The notes: generated from the letters alone by a model not told the origin. Shown: positions 8,495 to 16,666, counted from the first letter of the stretch. The stretch: DNA of 31,480 nt from an uncultured Oscillospiraceae bacterium (GCA_910587835.1 CAJUNQ010000083.1:1-31480); one strand, 5' to 3'. Numbers and translations: made by a program.

Positions 8495-8504
8495 CGAAAC
8501 CGTT
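8493..8504. promoter_or_regulatory. Possible operator overlapping the -35 box
   Basis: AACGAAACCGTT is a short dyad (AACG/CGTT arms) that overlaps the edge of the -35 box of the ABC operon promoter. It has the size and CpG-containing arms of some LacI-family operators, but one short dyad is weak evidence. Confidence 0.25.
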
Positions 8505-8550
8505 AAAATTTATCTGGCTTTTTTCACGCTTGACTATATCAACTGAATTG

Positions 8551-8594
8551 GAAGAGAAAGAGCTGAAAGAAAATCCTTTCAGCTCTTTCTCTTC
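8551..8594. terminator. Perfect 19-bp hairpin after the small secreted-protein gene
   Basis: GAAGAGAAAGAGCTGAAAG (8551-8569) and its exact complement (8576-8594) enclose a 6-base loop. It lies 20 bases past the stop of the minus-strand gene at 8614-8898 and just upstream of the divergent ABC operon promoter. There is no clean T-run after the stem, but the 3' arm is itself pyrimidine-rich on the minus strand. A terminator or mRNA-stabilising hairpin is likely. Confidence 0.6.
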
Positions 8595-8613
8595 ACAAAG
8601 GGACTGGAATCAG

Positions 8614-8898
8614 TTAAACTTCACCAAGTGCTGTGCACCAGGTTCTAGTCCCAGTTCCATAGAACACTCGACCACAGGAGCATGTAACGTTCCCGGAATA
8701 ACGCTGGTGATAATGTCTTCCGGTAGGACTGTGTCCGCAGGAGGTCGTGTCATAGGTTGTCCAGCCAGAATTAGGAAGGGGCGCACTTTTGTGACAATTT
8801 GGACAAGTCACTGAAGCGGCCATCGCCGGAAGAGCGAAAATGGCTACTGTCAGCATCAGAACCAAAACAAACGCCAGAACTCTTTTTGTCTTTGTCAT
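8614..8898 (-). CDS. Small secreted cysteine-rich protein
   Basis: The product is 94 residues with a clear Sec signal peptide: basic start MTKTKRV, a long hydrophobic core and an ALPAMAA cleavage region near residue 28. The mature part of about 65 residues holds six Cys, arranged as CPNCHK, SCGHSPTGRHYH, TCSCG and WC, and several His. This looks like a zinc-ribbon-like or disulphide-bonded secreted domain. The ATG at 8898 has AGAGGG seven bases upstream; a TTG seven codons earlier is less likely. It is a single-gene unit followed by a perfect 19-bp hairpin. I do not recognise a named family, though small secreted proteins of this design occur in gut Clostridia. Its function is unknown. Confidence 0.7.
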   Translation of the reverse strand: MTKTKRVLAFVLVLMLTVAIFALPAMAASVTCPNCHKSAPLPNSGWTTYDTTSCGHSPTGRHYHQRYSGNVTCSCGRVFYGTGTRTWCTALGEV

Positions 8899-9345
8899 TA
8901 AACATCCCTCTTTCTGCAAGTTTATTTTATCTCAGAACAGGCGCTTTCAGCATTCTCGGCCGTTGAATGCAAGAGGCCTGATAGAGATTGGAAAATGGGT
9001 ATAAATTATATACATATTTGTCAATCAATAGGTTGATACGTTTATACAATGAATTCGTTTGCTCATGTCTATACATTACCATAATTGCCAAGTATGTCAA
9101 AAATAATTTTATAGAAAGCATTTTTTCTATACAGAATATTTCTCGAAAAAAACTTAAGGATCGGTTGAGTCTGTGATGCCAGGAATGCTAGCGTATCCGG
9201 CGGACTCATCCTCTTGGCCCATGGTATTCCTGCCGCATAAAATTCAACCCTTCTGGAATAGTACAAGACAATAGCAGAGAAAGAGCCGGGGCAGATATAC
9301 ATTCTGCCCCGGCCTCTTATCCGTTCATCTTGAAATAACCCGCTC
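8899..9345. other. AT-rich intergenic region
   Basis: About 450 bases between the small secreted-protein gene and the binding-protein gene at 9346. The part 8985-9160 is markedly richer in A/T than all neighbours and has several TATA-like and TTGACA-like boxes on both strands, but no clear promoter pair for one gene. Short open frames here show no motif. The terminator of the 9346 operon lies at 9283-9318. Confidence 0.5.
9283..9318 (-). terminator. Terminator of the GH32/Lpl operon
   Basis: GCCGGGGCAGA (9285-9295) pairs perfectly with TCTGCCCCGGC (9303-9313) around a 7-base loop. On the minus strand a pyrimidine-rich CTCTTTCTCT follows. It sits about 30 bases past the stop of the LplA-type gene. 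Confidence 0.75.
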
Positions 9346-11175
9346 TCAGGAATTACTCTTTGCGCGGTCCACGGCGGTCTGCCACAGGGATACCAGATCC
9401 TCTACGCCAGCCCCCTTGAGCTCATTCTTGTAGCTTTCCCAGGATTCATCCGTCACGCCATTCAGGGTCCAGTCCACAACATAGCGGTCCACAATATCAG
9501 AGATCGTGGGCTGGATCTGGGACAGGCGGGAGGCTTCTTCCACTGTAGTAAGAACCTTGGGAATCACATGATCGGAAAATTCCTCTAAGATATCGTCCTT
9601 GCCATTGACCTTCTGGCCGCCCAGCAGAGAAGGCACATCATAATCCACAACGGTGTCAAAGTAGGCGTCCTTAATAATGAAGGAGCCGCGGCAGGGCGTG
9701 GTGTTCTCACGAGGCGAATTCAGGCCATCGGCAAACTCGCCCTGGGGAATATGGTTGCCGTTCTCGTCCTTAGGCTTGGTCAGGTAGCCGTTTTCCTCCT
9801 CAATAAATACAGCGCCGGCAGTACCCCAGTTGCAGGTCACGGTCAGCTTGGGGTCCTTTGCAATCACTTCCAGCATCACGGCAATGGCATGGGGGAATTG
9901 ACAGGTGGTGGTAATTGCCGTGTTGGATGTATCCTGCAGCTCAGAGTAGTTCAGGCGGAAGCCGCTTTTGCCCTTCTCCCCTTCCAGACGCGGGATGGGG
10001 GCATACTGGCTCCGCACGTCAATATTATTGATGGAGAGTTCACCGCCCCAGGTGCTGTAGCTTCCCACTACCGCCACGTCCTCCTTCAGCAGGGAGCTCT
10101 CAAAATACAGGCTGGAATCCGCCTCAAAGGAGCCGTTCCAGATCAAATCCTCCTCATAGAGCATATGGAAAAACTCTGCCGTCCTGCGGAACGCCTCGTC
10201 CAAAGCAGTGAAGGTCACCTTGCCGCTGTCGTCCAAAGCCAGGTGGTCGGCATAGCGGTTGCCCTCACAGTAGGAGTCCGCCTGGCCAAAGCAGCCGGTA
10301 AAGCGATAGAAAATATCGTTGGAGCCAAAGGTGTCGTGCTGGCCGAACTGTGTTGCAAGGGGCACCTCATCCGCCTTGCCGTTGCCGTTCAAATCGCCCG
10401 CGTCCCGGAAAGCCTTCAGGCAATCCACCCACTCGTCGACTGTTGTGGGCATCTCCTTATTTACCTTCTTCAGCCAATCCTGATTGATCACAAACGGGCC
10501 AGGGGTGAGCACCAGGCCAAACATCTCCTCCACATAGGGGAAGCCATAAATATGCCCGTCCGGCGCAGTGCACTCCACCCGATACTCCGGCTTGCTGTCC
10601 AGCAGCTCCTTGTACTTGGGCATATAATTCTCAATCATATCCTCAGTAGGCATAAACACCTCCTGGTCCGCATACTGCACAGCAAAGGTCCCAGAAAGGC
10701 CGTCCTGAAAATTCCAGAACGCGTCAGGCAGGTCAGAGCCAGAGGAGAGCATCAGATTGATCTTTTCCGCAACACCGTCCAGGGGCACATCGTCCCACTC
10801 AAAGCGGATGCCGGTCAGGTCTTCCAGCTGCTTGATAATCTCCAGCTCCTCCACACCCCGGGTGCGGCCTCCGGTGTAGTGCACGAACATGGTTATTTTG
10901 CCATACTTGTCCTCAAACGCGTCAGGGTCGGTAATAATGGGGACAGAGCCATCCAGCCTCAGCAGGCCCGCATCCACTGCCTCCTGCTCCTGGTCAGTAA
11001 GGCCGGGGTACTGGCTGGCGCTGCCTGTCTCTGGCGCAGAGCCTTCACCTGCCGTACTGCTGTCTGCGGCGCTGGCGTCCGTGCCGCTGCTTGCTGGGCT
11101 GCTGCCTCCTCCGCAGGCTGCCAGGGACAGGGACAGGGCCAGTGCCAAAAGCAGCGCCAGAATTCGTTTGGTCAT
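9346..11175 (-). CDS. LplA-type extracellular sugar-binding lipoprotein
   Basis: This 609-residue protein has a lipoprotein signal (lipobox SLAAC, Cys 21) followed by a Ser/Gly/Ala-rich linker of about 35 residues. The mature domain has the features of the large LplA-like solute-binding proteins: DKYGKITMFV near the start, LEDLTGIRFEWDDVP, and a DLNGNGKADEVPL loop that often binds calcium. It would bind the oligosaccharide that the upstream permeases import. It is the last gene of the operon beginning with the GH32-like genes, which is a common order for Lpl loci, and is followed by a terminator. The start follows AAAGGAGG, with good spacing. The ligand is inferred from the operon's enzymes as a fructose- or arabinose-containing oligosaccharide, not from this protein itself. 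Confidence 0.92.
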   Translation of the reverse strand: MTKRILALLLALALSLSLAACGGGSSPASSGTDASAADSSTAGEGSAPETGSASQYPGLTDQEQEAVDAGLLRLDGSVPIITDPDAFEDKYGKITMFVHYTGGRTRGVEELEIIKQLEDLTGIRFEWDDVPLDGVAEKINLMLSSGSDLPDAFWNFQDGLSGTFAVQYADQEVFMPTEDMIENYMPKYKELLDSKPEYRVECTAPDGHIYGFPYVEEMFGLVLTPGPFVINQDWLKKVNKEMPTTVDEWVDCLKAFRDAGDLNGNGKADEVPLATQFGQHDTFGSNDIFYRFTGCFGQADSYCEGNRYADHLALDDSGKVTFTALDEAFRRTAEFFHMLYEEDLIWNGSFEADSSLYFESSLLKEDVAVVGSYSTWGGELSINNIDVRSQYAPIPRLEGEKGKSGFRLNYSELQDTSNTAITTTCQFPHAIAVMLEVIAKDPKLTVTCNWGTAGAVFIEEENGYLTKPKDENGNHIPQGEFADGLNSPRENTTPCRGSFIIKDAYFDTVVDYDVPSLLGGQKVNGKDDILEEFSDHVIPKVLTTVEEASRLSQIQPTISDIVDRYVVDWTLNGVTDESWESYKNELKGAGVEDLVSLWQTAVDRAKSNS

Positions 11176-11232
11176 TTTTGTTTCCTCCTTTAAATTTTAC
11201 TCTGGTGGTTTCTTCTTGCATTTATCCTCATG

Positions 11233-12141
11233 CTAGCCCTTTACCGCGCCCAGCATAACGCCCTGTGCAAAATATTTTTGCAGGAACGGATACACAATGA
11301 GCAGCGGCGCTGCGGCCAGCACAACGATGCAGTATTTCAGCTGCTCCGCCAGCTTCTGCCTCATGGCAATCTCCTCGGCGCTGCTGGTAATGGTGGTGGC
11401 CTGGTTGGTAAGCACCAGGTCGCGGAGCACAACCTGTAGGGGCATCTTTTCCTTGCCAGAAAGGAACATCAGCGGATTAAAGAACATATTCCACAGCGAA
11501 GTGGCATAAAACAGGCACATTACCGCAATGATGGTAGAGGACAGGGGGATGACGAACCGGAAGAAAAAGGTGAAGTCATCGCAGCCGTCTATTTTCGCGG
11601 CCTCCAGCATTTCCACAGGGATGCCGGACTCGAAAAACGAGCGGCACACAATCAGGTTGTAGGCAGACACTGCCACCGGCAGCACCACGGCCCAGATGGA
11701 ATCATAGATATGCAAATTCTGTACTACCAGGTACAGCGGGATAATGCCGCCGTTGAAGAACATGGTGAAGGTAAACAGGAACATAATCCCCCTGCGGCCA
11801 GGCAGGTCCATCCGGGAAAGGGCATAACCTGCGGGGATGGTGCATATCAGGGCAATGGCGCTTCCTGTTACGGTATAGACCAGGGTGTTCCGGTATCCGG
11901 TCCACAGAGGGGCATAGGCAAAGGCACGGGCGTAGCCCTGTGTGTAAAAGGATTCCGGGTAGAGCAGCAGCTTGCCGGAGTTGACAATCACCGGGTCGGT
12001 CAGCGAGGCGACCAGCACATACCACAGGGGATAGACGATCACAAGGGTGACCAGTGTCATAATAATACAGTTAACGATCGTAAAGGTGCGGTCTCCGGCG
12101 CTCTGACGGGCAGGCCCGCCCTTTTTCGCGATACTTTTCAT
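11233..12141 (-). CDS. LplC-type carbohydrate ABC permease
   Basis: This 302-residue permease begins with a basic cytoplasmic segment and then six predicted helices. Family features include the start segment IVYPLWYVLVASLTDP, the FNGGIIPLYLVVQNL loop, and the EAA motif EAAKIDGCDDFTFFFRFVIP (about residues 190-209). The end PFLQKYFAQGVMLGAVKG is the standard LplC/YtcP ending. It forms the inner-membrane channel with the LplB-type protein encoded 18 bases upstream. The LplA-type binding protein follows 57 bases downstream. No ATPase is encoded, as is usual for Lpl-type systems, which share an MsmX-like ATPase. Confidence 0.94.
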   Translation of the reverse strand: MKSIAKKGGPARQSAGDRTFTIVNCIIMTLVTLVIVYPLWYVLVASLTDPVIVNSGKLLLYPESFYTQGYARAFAYAPLWTGYRNTLVYTVTGSAIALICTIPAGYALSRMDLPGRRGIMFLFTFTMFFNGGIIPLYLVVQNLHIYDSIWAVVLPVAVSAYNLIVCRSFFESGIPVEMLEAAKIDGCDDFTFFFRFVIPLSSTIIAVMCLFYATSLWNMFFNPLMFLSGKEKMPLQVVLRDLVLTNQATTITSSAEEIAMRQKLAEQLKYCIVVLAAAPLLIVYPFLQKYFAQGVMLGAVKG

Positions 12142-12159
12142 GCTTGCGTCCTCCCCGCC

Positions 12160-13086
12160 TTAGAATATACTGATGTCGCTGAACCGTTTTGAGACAAGGT
12201 TCACAATCAAAAGCAGAATGAAATTGACAACCGAGTTAAACAGCCCCACTGCTGTGGCAAAGCTGTACTGGGCCTGCTGTAGCCCCACCTTGTACACATA
12301 GGTGGAGATCAGCTCGCTCACGGTTGTGTTCATGCTGTTTTGCATCAGAAACGCCTTTTCATACCCCACATTCATAATGTTCCCCACATTGAGGATGAGC
12401 ATCAGGATAACCGTTGGCATAATAAGCGGCAGGTCAATCCGCATAATCCGTTGAAAGCGGGTGGCGCCGTCTACAATAGCCGCCTCATAGTACTCCGGGC
12501 TGATTCCCACCAAAGCCGCAATATAGATGATGGCGTTAAAGCCCATTGTCTGCCATACGGAGGACCCGATGTACAAGGGGCGGAACCACTCTGGCAGGCT
12601 GGTAAAGAATATCTCCTTTGACCCCGTGGCGGTAATCAGGCCGTTTACCAGGCCATTGGCGGAGAACAGCATGGAGATAATGCTGACAATGACCACTGTG
12701 GAGAGAAAGTAAGGCGCATAGGAGATGGTCTGGACGCTTCTGCGTATCCTGGAATTCTGGATTTGGTTGAGCAGCAGCGCAAAGACAACCGGCACCGGGA
12801 ACCCCACCACCAAGGTCAGCAGGCTGATGGACACGGTGTTCCAGATGGCGTTTACCGCAATGCTGGTGCTGAAGAAGGCCTCAAAATGCTTGAAAATCGG
12901 ATCAGCCCAGGGGCTGCCCATAATTCCCATTTTGCCCTTGAAGTCCTTGAAGGCTATCAGCAGTCCATACATGGGATAGTATGCAAACAGCAGCAGCCAC
13001 ACCAGGGCAGGCAGCAGCAGAACATACAGCTGCCAGCTGCGCAGAACCTTGCCCAGCGTCCATTTTCGTTGTTTCCCGCTTTCCAT
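12160..13086 (-). CDS. LplB-type sugar ABC permease
   Basis: This 308-residue permease has the typical start WQLYVLLLPALVWLLLFAYY followed by PMYGLLIAFKDFKGKMG, then six predicted helices. The EAA loop EAAIVDGATRFQRIMRIDLP lies at about residues 200-219, and the end NLVSKRFSDISIF is characteristic of LplB. It is the partner of the LplC-type permease. It is encoded 85 bases after the first GH32-like gene (13172-14599) on the same strand, so uptake and hydrolysis are co-transcribed. The ATG is preceded by AAAGGACTGATCTGCA, giving a usable ribosome site at about ten bases. Confidence 0.94.
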   Translation of the reverse strand: MESGKQRKWTLGKVLRSWQLYVLLLPALVWLLLFAYYPMYGLLIAFKDFKGKMGIMGSPWADPIFKHFEAFFSTSIAVNAIWNTVSISLLTLVVGFPVPVVFALLLNQIQNSRIRRSVQTISYAPYFLSTVVIVSIISMLFSANGLVNGLITATGSKEIFFTSLPEWFRPLYIGSSVWQTMGFNAIIYIAALVGISPEYYEAAIVDGATRFQRIMRIDLPLIMPTVILMLILNVGNIMNVGYEKAFLMQNSMNTTVSELISTYVYKVGLQQAQYSFATAVGLFNSVVNFILLLIVNLVSKRFSDISIF

Positions 13087-13171
13087 TGCAGATCAGTCCT
13101 TTCGGTTTCACAATGGGATATAGAGCAAGTCAGGCGCCTGCTCCGTATCCTGGGCCTGAAATCGCCCTTTT

Positions 13172-14599
13172 CTATTCTGTGCAGAGCGCCAGCTTACTGA
13201 AATTCGCCTGCCCGTCGATGGCAAACAGGCCAAACCTGCGGTTTTTATAGTCGTACATGCGGGCGTTCATGGCAATCTGGTCCCCCAGGTACACCACCAG
13301 CACGGTGTGGTCCACAAACACCTTAAGCCGGTACTTTACCCCCGGTTCCAGGTGAATGGGGCGTTCCATCTCCACTGCATAAGGGAACATCTTGCCTCCC
13401 TCGCCGTCCTCCCCCCAAAAGCGGATGCCAGACACATACTCCATCCGCTCCCGGGCGGGCTCCAGGTACAGGTAATACCCTGTGTCAAAGCGCTCGTCCA
13501 CCTGCAGCGCCACCCCGAACCGCCGGGTTCCTGGGGTAAACTCCACGTCTGCCTCCAGCTTGCACACAGCCGGCACCTGGTCCAGCAGTGCCCCGGCAAA
13601 GCCCTCCTGGGCGGCAATCGTCACCACGCCGTCCTCTGTCCGGCACTGGCCAACTACCGGCTCTGCCACTGGCACGGTCACAGTACGCAGGGCAGCGTCC
13701 ACATGCTCCTCCGGCACTACCCGCAGGGTGCCATCCTCGTTTTGCAGCACCTTATGTACCACCAGATTGCCGCCCCAGTCCCATGCGCAGCAATCCTGAC
13801 TGATCCGGTTGCCAGGATTGAAGGTCTTCTTTGGCAGCTCCTTTGTGGGGTTCCATCCATATATATAACGGTTCACGCCGTCGGCGCCTGTTTTGGCAGC
13901 GTAGTAAGCGCAGGAGTCAAAGGCGTCGTCCTTCACAGGGGCTGTCCACGGGCCGTGCAGGGCTTTGCTCATGCGGTACATGGTCTGAAAGCGGTCGCCA
14001 TAATTGGAGTACACCAGGTAGTACCAATCCCCCATTTTAAACAGATCCGGGCACTCGCAAGCGCCTGCTGCGGCCATCGGCGCATAGAAGGGCTCCCGGT
14101 ACTCCCAATGGTGCAGGTCCTTGGAGGCGCACAGGCCCACACAGGCCCGCCGTTCTGTTCTGCCCACTTTAGCGGTGGCAATAAGCATCCACCACTCTCC
14201 CGCCTCCTGGTTCCAGAACACGAAGGGGTCCCGCCACTCGGCAGGGTCGTAGATTTTCCCGTCTGCGGGGAGGACCTCATCCAGGGTGCGCCACTGGTCC
14301 AGGTCAACGCTTGTGGCGTGGCGGATGAACTGCTCCCGGGGATTCTCCACAAATGTGCAGTAGAACAGATGATACAAGCCGTCCACCTTGATGACAGACC
14401 CTGTCCCTCCGGTAAGGCCGGTGTCGTGCTCAGTAAAATGCAGGTGGTCCTCCGTGGTCAGCATAAACCAGCCGGTCCTGTCGCCAGGGCCCTTCTGGCC
14501 GCGGGCCTGCTTGAGAAAGAAGGGCTTGAATTTGCCCTCGTCATAAAAGGGAATCACATCCCCCAGCACCGCTTTTCCGGGGCGGTAGAATAATTCCAT
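13172..14599 (-). CDS. GH32-like glycoside hydrolase (copy 1)
   Basis: The product is 475 residues with no signal peptide, so it is cytoplasmic. The N-terminal ~300 residues fit a five-bladed propeller of the GH32/GH43/GH68 type. A GTGSV segment (66-70) matches the FSGS region, WRDPFVFW gives the transition-state-stabilising D124, and ECPDLF gives the acid/base E182. The canonical WMNDPNG nucleophile motif is replaced by GDVIPFYD, where D14 is the probable nucleophile. The C-terminal part (~330-475) is a GH32-type beta-sandwich. GH32 enzymes release fructose from fructosides, so intracellular cleavage of an imported fructo-oligosaccharide is likely. It is about half identical to the next gene, apparently a tandem duplicate. 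The start has AGGAGG eight bases before the ATG. The exact substrate, and whether it sits in GH32 proper or a GH32-like clade, is uncertain. Confidence 0.8.
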   Translation of the reverse strand: MELFYRPGKAVLGDVIPFYDEGKFKPFFLKQARGQKGPGDRTGWFMLTTEDHLHFTEHDTGLTGGTGSVIKVDGLYHLFYCTFVENPREQFIRHATSVDLDQWRTLDEVLPADGKIYDPAEWRDPFVFWNQEAGEWWMLIATAKVGRTERRACVGLCASKDLHHWEYREPFYAPMAAAGACECPDLFKMGDWYYLVYSNYGDRFQTMYRMSKALHGPWTAPVKDDAFDSCAYYAAKTGADGVNRYIYGWNPTKELPKKTFNPGNRISQDCCAWDWGGNLVVHKVLQNEDGTLRVVPEEHVDAALRTVTVPVAEPVVGQCRTEDGVVTIAAQEGFAGALLDQVPAVCKLEADVEFTPGTRRFGVALQVDERFDTGYYLYLEPARERMEYVSGIRFWGEDGEGGKMFPYAVEMERPIHLEPGVKYRLKVFVDHTVLVVYLGDQIAMNARMYDYKNRRFGLFAIDGQANFSKLALCTE

Positions 14600-14723
14600 G
14601 TCTCTGTCCTCCTTATATCATTCAGCCTATCTATCAAATTTATTGATATCATCGAACAATAAAATATCCGCCACGCAATCAGACCTCAGCACAAGCCTCA
14701 GGCCCCCTTGTACAGTTCCGGGC

Positions 14724-16145
14724 TTATGTCCACAGCCTGAGGTTCCGGAACTCCCCCCGGCCGTCTGAGGCATACAGCCCAATGAACTGGCGGCTGTAGT
14801 CAAACATTCTGGCGCTCAACGCCACCTGGCCGTCCAGATATGCCAGCAGAATGCTGTCCTGCACAAAGATTTTCAGCCTATGGGGCTTGCCCGGCTCCAA
14901 CACAATGGGCCGCTCCAGCTCCACATCATAGGGGAACGTCCAACCGCCCTCCTCATACATGCGCAGCCCGGATTTGAATTCCAGCCGGTTTTTGTGGGGC
15001 ATCAGGCTCAGGTAATAGCCTGTACAGAACTGCTGGTCCACCTGCAGCGCCACCCCGATCTCCCTGACTGTCTCAGAGAAGAGAAGCTCTGCCTCCAGCT
15101 TGCACAGGCCCGGCACCTGGTTTTTCAGCAGCAGACTGCTATAGCCGCTGGGATTGTCTGTTACCGCCCAGTCAACCCCTGTCTCCCAGGGGCCGTTCAT
15201 GGGCTGCATGGGGGTGGCGTTGTGAGTCTGCAAGGCCCGGTCCACTGATTCCGGCGCCCGCACCGCCAGGGCGCCGTCAGGGTTCTGCACCAGCTCGTGT
15301 ACAATCAAGGCCCCGCCCCAGTCAAAGGAATTGTAGTCGTAGCCAGTGTGCACCGGGGCGTTGAAGCCCCATTGGTTATGGTGCCGCGTTGGGTTCCAGC
15401 CGTAGAGATAGCGGCGTTTGCCGTCTGTGCCGGACTTGGCGGCGTAAAAGCACCTGGTGTCAAAGCTGTCCCTTGCCGGCGCCAGCCACGGGCCGTTTAT
15501 GCTTTTGCTCATGCGGTAGTAGGTTTGAAAGCGGTCTGTATACTGAGAGTAGATCAGGTAATACCAGTCCCCCATTTTGAACAGATCAGGACACTCGTGG
15601 GCGCTTGTGTGCATGTGCGGGGCATAAAACGGCGGCCTCTGCTCCCAGGTGTGCAGGTCCTGAGACACACACAGCCCTGTGCACCCCTGCCGGGCGGTGG
15701 AGCCGCCCTGCTCCTTAGCGGCAACCAGCATCCACCACTCTCCCGCCTCCTGATTCCAGAATACAAAGGGGTCCCGCCAGTCTGTCAGCTGATAAATCTC
15801 TCCGTCAGCAGTAAAGCTGTCCGCTTCCAGGGTCTCCCAGACCTTCAGGTCCTTGCTGACCGCGTGGCGGATGGTTTCCCGCTTGGGGTTCTGCTTGAAG
15901 GTGCAGTAGAAGAGGTGGTAGGTTCCGTCCACCAGCACCACCGAGCCGGTGCCGCCCTGAATCCCTGTGGCGGCTTCGGTAAAGTGGAGATGATCGTTGG
16001 TCGTCAGCATGGTCCAGCCTGAAAAAGCGTCGTCACCAAAATATCCCCGGCTTCCCCTGAGGTAAAAGGGTTTGAACTGGCCGTTGTCGTAAAATGGGAT
16101 TACATCACCCACAACAGCGTTTTGCGGATTGTAGAACAGTTCCAT
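14724..16145 (-). CDS. GH32-like glycoside hydrolase (copy 2), first gene of the operon
   Basis: This 473-residue cytoplasmic protein is a paralogue of the enzyme at 13172-14599 with the same architecture: MELFYNPQNAVVGDVIPFYD at the start (probable nucleophile D14), GTGSV, WRDPFVFW (D125), HECPDLF (E184), and a C-terminal beta-sandwich. The ATG at 16145 is chosen because AGGAGG lies seven bases before it and because the paralogue starts at the same residue. The frame stays open 22 codons further upstream, but that part has no ribosome site and runs into the operator. It leads the operon and is controlled from the promoter and operators at 16212-16406. Two diverged copies side by side suggest that they split two linkages or two chain positions of one substrate. 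Substrate not proven. Confidence 0.82.
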   Translation of the reverse strand: MELFYNPQNAVVGDVIPFYDNGQFKPFYLRGSRGYFGDDAFSGWTMLTTNDHLHFTEAATGIQGGTGSVVLVDGTYHLFYCTFKQNPKRETIRHAVSKDLKVWETLEADSFTADGEIYQLTDWRDPFVFWNQEAGEWWMLVAAKEQGGSTARQGCTGLCVSQDLHTWEQRPPFYAPHMHTSAHECPDLFKMGDWYYLIYSQYTDRFQTYYRMSKSINGPWLAPARDSFDTRCFYAAKSGTDGKRRYLYGWNPTRHHNQWGFNAPVHTGYDYNSFDWGGALIVHELVQNPDGALAVRAPESVDRALQTHNATPMQPMNGPWETGVDWAVTDNPSGYSSLLLKNQVPGLCKLEAELLFSETVREIGVALQVDQQFCTGYYLSLMPHKNRLEFKSGLRMYEEGGWTFPYDVELERPIVLEPGKPHRLKIFVQDSILLAYLDGQVALSARMFDYSRQFIGLYASDGRGEFRNLRLWT

Positions 16146-16211
16146 ATGGGGCCCTCCTGTTTGAATCATTGTGTATCGCATCCTTTGGTCAAAAACAGCT
16201 TCTGCCCGCAT

Positions 16212-16229
16212 TTTGACAACGTTGTCAAA
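16212..16229. promoter_or_regulatory. LacI-type operator O1, perfect palindrome
   Basis: TTTGACAACGTTGTCAAA is a perfect 18-bp palindrome with the central CpG that LacI-family regulators recognise. It lies 66 bases before the start of the first GH32-like gene, inside its leader, where a bound repressor would block elongation. The likely ligand protein is the regulator encoded at 16667. Confidence 0.85.
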
Positions 16230-16345
16230 TTTGCGGTAAAATAAAGAGGCACTGCGCTGCCAAATGAAAAGCCTGCTATGTATATCTCAAAATGGCTTAC
16301 CTGCGCCGTGCCCGAGCCCAAGCGTAATCAACATATATTTTTCTT

Positions 16346-16359
16346 TGATTACGTTGTCA
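16346..16359. promoter_or_regulatory. LacI-type operator O2, imperfect
   Basis: TGATTACGTTGTCA matches the core of O1 (TGACAACGTTGTCA) in 12 of 14 positions. Its centre is 132 bases from the O1 centre, and it lies just downstream of the predicted start point of the minus-strand promoter at 16378-16406. Confidence 0.7.
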
Positions 16360-16377
16360 TCCTCTCTTTTAATCAGT

Positions 16378-16406
16378 AGTCTATCACTTCTGCCGAGGTT
16401 TGTCAA
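16378..16406 (-). promoter_or_regulatory. Promoter of the GH32-like/Lpl operon
   Basis: On the minus strand, TTGACA (16401-16406) and TAGACT (16378-16383) are spaced by 17 bases. The predicted start point is near 16371, so O2 would sit at about +12 to +25, the usual place for LacI-type repression. This implies a leader of about 225 bases. Confidence 0.6.
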
Positions 16407-16493
16407 GACACTTTTTGAATTTTCCCGTCATCTTTACTGAAAAAGGTGTAAAAGCCCCCCGCGCTCCTCGCACTACGCATGTGGAAGCTTCTT

Positions 16494-16522
16494 TTGCAAA
16501 AACCCGCCACTTATGTTACAAT
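16494..16522 (+). promoter_or_regulatory. Promoter of the lacI-type gene
   Basis: TTGCAA (16494-16499) and TACAAT (16517-16522) are spaced by 17 bases. Transcription would start near 16529, leaving a leader of about 140 bases before the ATG at 16667. Confidence 0.6.
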
Positions 16523-16666
16523 ATGCCCAGCACACATAACCAGCCCCCTGCGGCTACCCAGGCCCTGCAAACCGCTTTTCACCATAATGAAAGAATCACC
16601 AGCCTTTCAGCATTGATAGCAAGCGCCACGCGCTGCCAGTATATTTCAACCAAAGGAATGATTTCC

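Larger units (their letters stand above)
16146..16666. other. Divergent control region between the GH32-like operon and lacI-type gene
   Basis: These 520 bases hold two operators (16212-16229, 16346-16359), a minus-strand promoter (16378-16406) and a plus-strand promoter (16494-16522). An inverted repeat CGTAATCA (16323-16330) / TGATTACG (16346-16353) adds a third half-site near the second operator. The plus-strand frame is open from 16400 but is interrupted by these signals, so I read it as leader, not protein. Confidence 0.75.

Noticed and set aside
9751..11193. A 480-codon open frame antisense to the LplA-type gene
   Set aside because: The opposite strand encodes a clear lipoprotein with full family features; the antisense product is compositionally odd and has no ribosome site.
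13307..14593. A 428-codon open frame antisense to GH32-like copy 1
   Set aside because: It mirrors the real gene exactly, and a similar shadow lies opposite copy 2, as expected from shared codon pattern.
16400..16666. N-terminal extension of the LacI-type protein by 89 codons
   Set aside because: A promoter lies inside this stretch, and the helix-turn-helix normally starts at the first residues. The ribosome site supports 16667.
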